Assembly (NCBI GenBank): GCA_031264755.1 | Contig: JAISDO010000021.1 | Span: forward strand, 1 to 5,492 | Origin: Clostridiales bacterium | GTDB lineage: Bacteria; Bacillota_A; Clostridia; Christensenellales; Pumilibacteraceae | Length of the DNA stretch: 5,492 nt | Direction: 5' to 3' | Shown here: piece by piece, positions 5,438 to 5,492 of the stretch | Position numbering within the stretch: the first letter of the stretch is position 1 | How the letters are laid out: the number at the start of each line of letters is the position of its first letter | Position numbers and translations under genes: made by a program | The notes under the pieces: generated by a model | Database searches by the model: none | What the model was told of the DNA's origin: nothing | The model's input: only the letters and a program-made list of their open reading frames with translations

Positions 5438-5492
5438 TCATATCCTCCATACCCCTTTGTCTGGCGATTGCTCGTTGAGCACCCAACCATAA
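5438..5492 (-). CDS. Possible 3' end of an upstream gene (partial)
   Basis: The minus-strand frame from the window edge reads YGWVLNEQSPDKGVWRI and then TGA at 5438-5440. That TGA overlaps an ATG of the next gene in the typical ATGA arrangement of coupled genes. All three minus-strand frames are open at this edge, so the assignment rests on the overlap and the protein-like sequence. Another frame ends at a TAA near 5425. Too little is present for any functional call. Confidence 0.3.
   Translation of the reverse strand, partial: YGWVLNEQSPDKGVWRI
5444..5448 (-). promoter_or_regulatory. Shine-Dalgarno GGAGG of the small membrane protein
   Basis: GGAGG on the minus strand is eight bases before the ATG at 5433-5435. 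The ATGs at 5439-5441 and 5448-5450 are too close to it or overlap it, so this site favours the 5435 start. A second purine-rich AAAGGGG (5452-5458) could serve the 5441 start at ten bases. Confidence 0.55.

Overview
This is an AT-rich bacterial window in which all five well-supported genes lie on the minus strand. Stop codons TGA, TAG and TAA are all used and every Trp seen in the genes is TGG, so the standard bacterial code (table 11) applies. Shine-Dalgarno-like sequences (GAGGAG, GGAGG, AGGTGAT) and the der-plsY gene pair suggest a low-GC Gram-positive (Bacillota-like, possibly uncultured) host. That placement is an inference and no species can be named.

Layout, read in the direction of transcription from the right end. 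The extreme right edge carries what may be the last codons of an upstream gene (5438-5492). Next is a short single-pass membrane protein of unknown function (5022-5435). A 460-bp intergenic region follows. It holds an unexplained stretch with repeats, potential stems and coding-like fragments (4718-5021), a 16-bp perfect hairpin (4671-4717), and a consensus sigma-A-type promoter (TTGACA, 18 bp, TATAAT) so close to the der ATG that the transcript should be almost leaderless. The promoter serves a probable operon: der (ribosome assembly GTPase), plsY (acyl-phosphate glycerol-3-phosphate acyltransferase), holA (DNA polymerase III delta, the clamp-loader subunit) and a YwaF/TMEM164-like integral membrane protein. 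Gaps inside it are 150, 58 and 58 bp. After the last gene comes a second perfect hairpin, with a 15-bp stem (351-391). The left 254 bp hold a minus-strand reading frame broken by one TGA, perhaps a gene remnant.

The operon is mainly housekeeping: ribosome biogenesis, the first acylation step of phospholipid synthesis and DNA replication. The TMEM164-like gene is the least characterised member. It keeps the Cys and His that could serve an acyl-transfer reaction, which makes its neighbourhood with plsY suggestive. I see no CRISPR array, transposase, tRNA or rRNA. The most interesting signals are the near-leaderless der promoter, the two matching hairpins without U-tracts at both transcription-unit boundaries, and the unexplained 300-bp region upstream of der.
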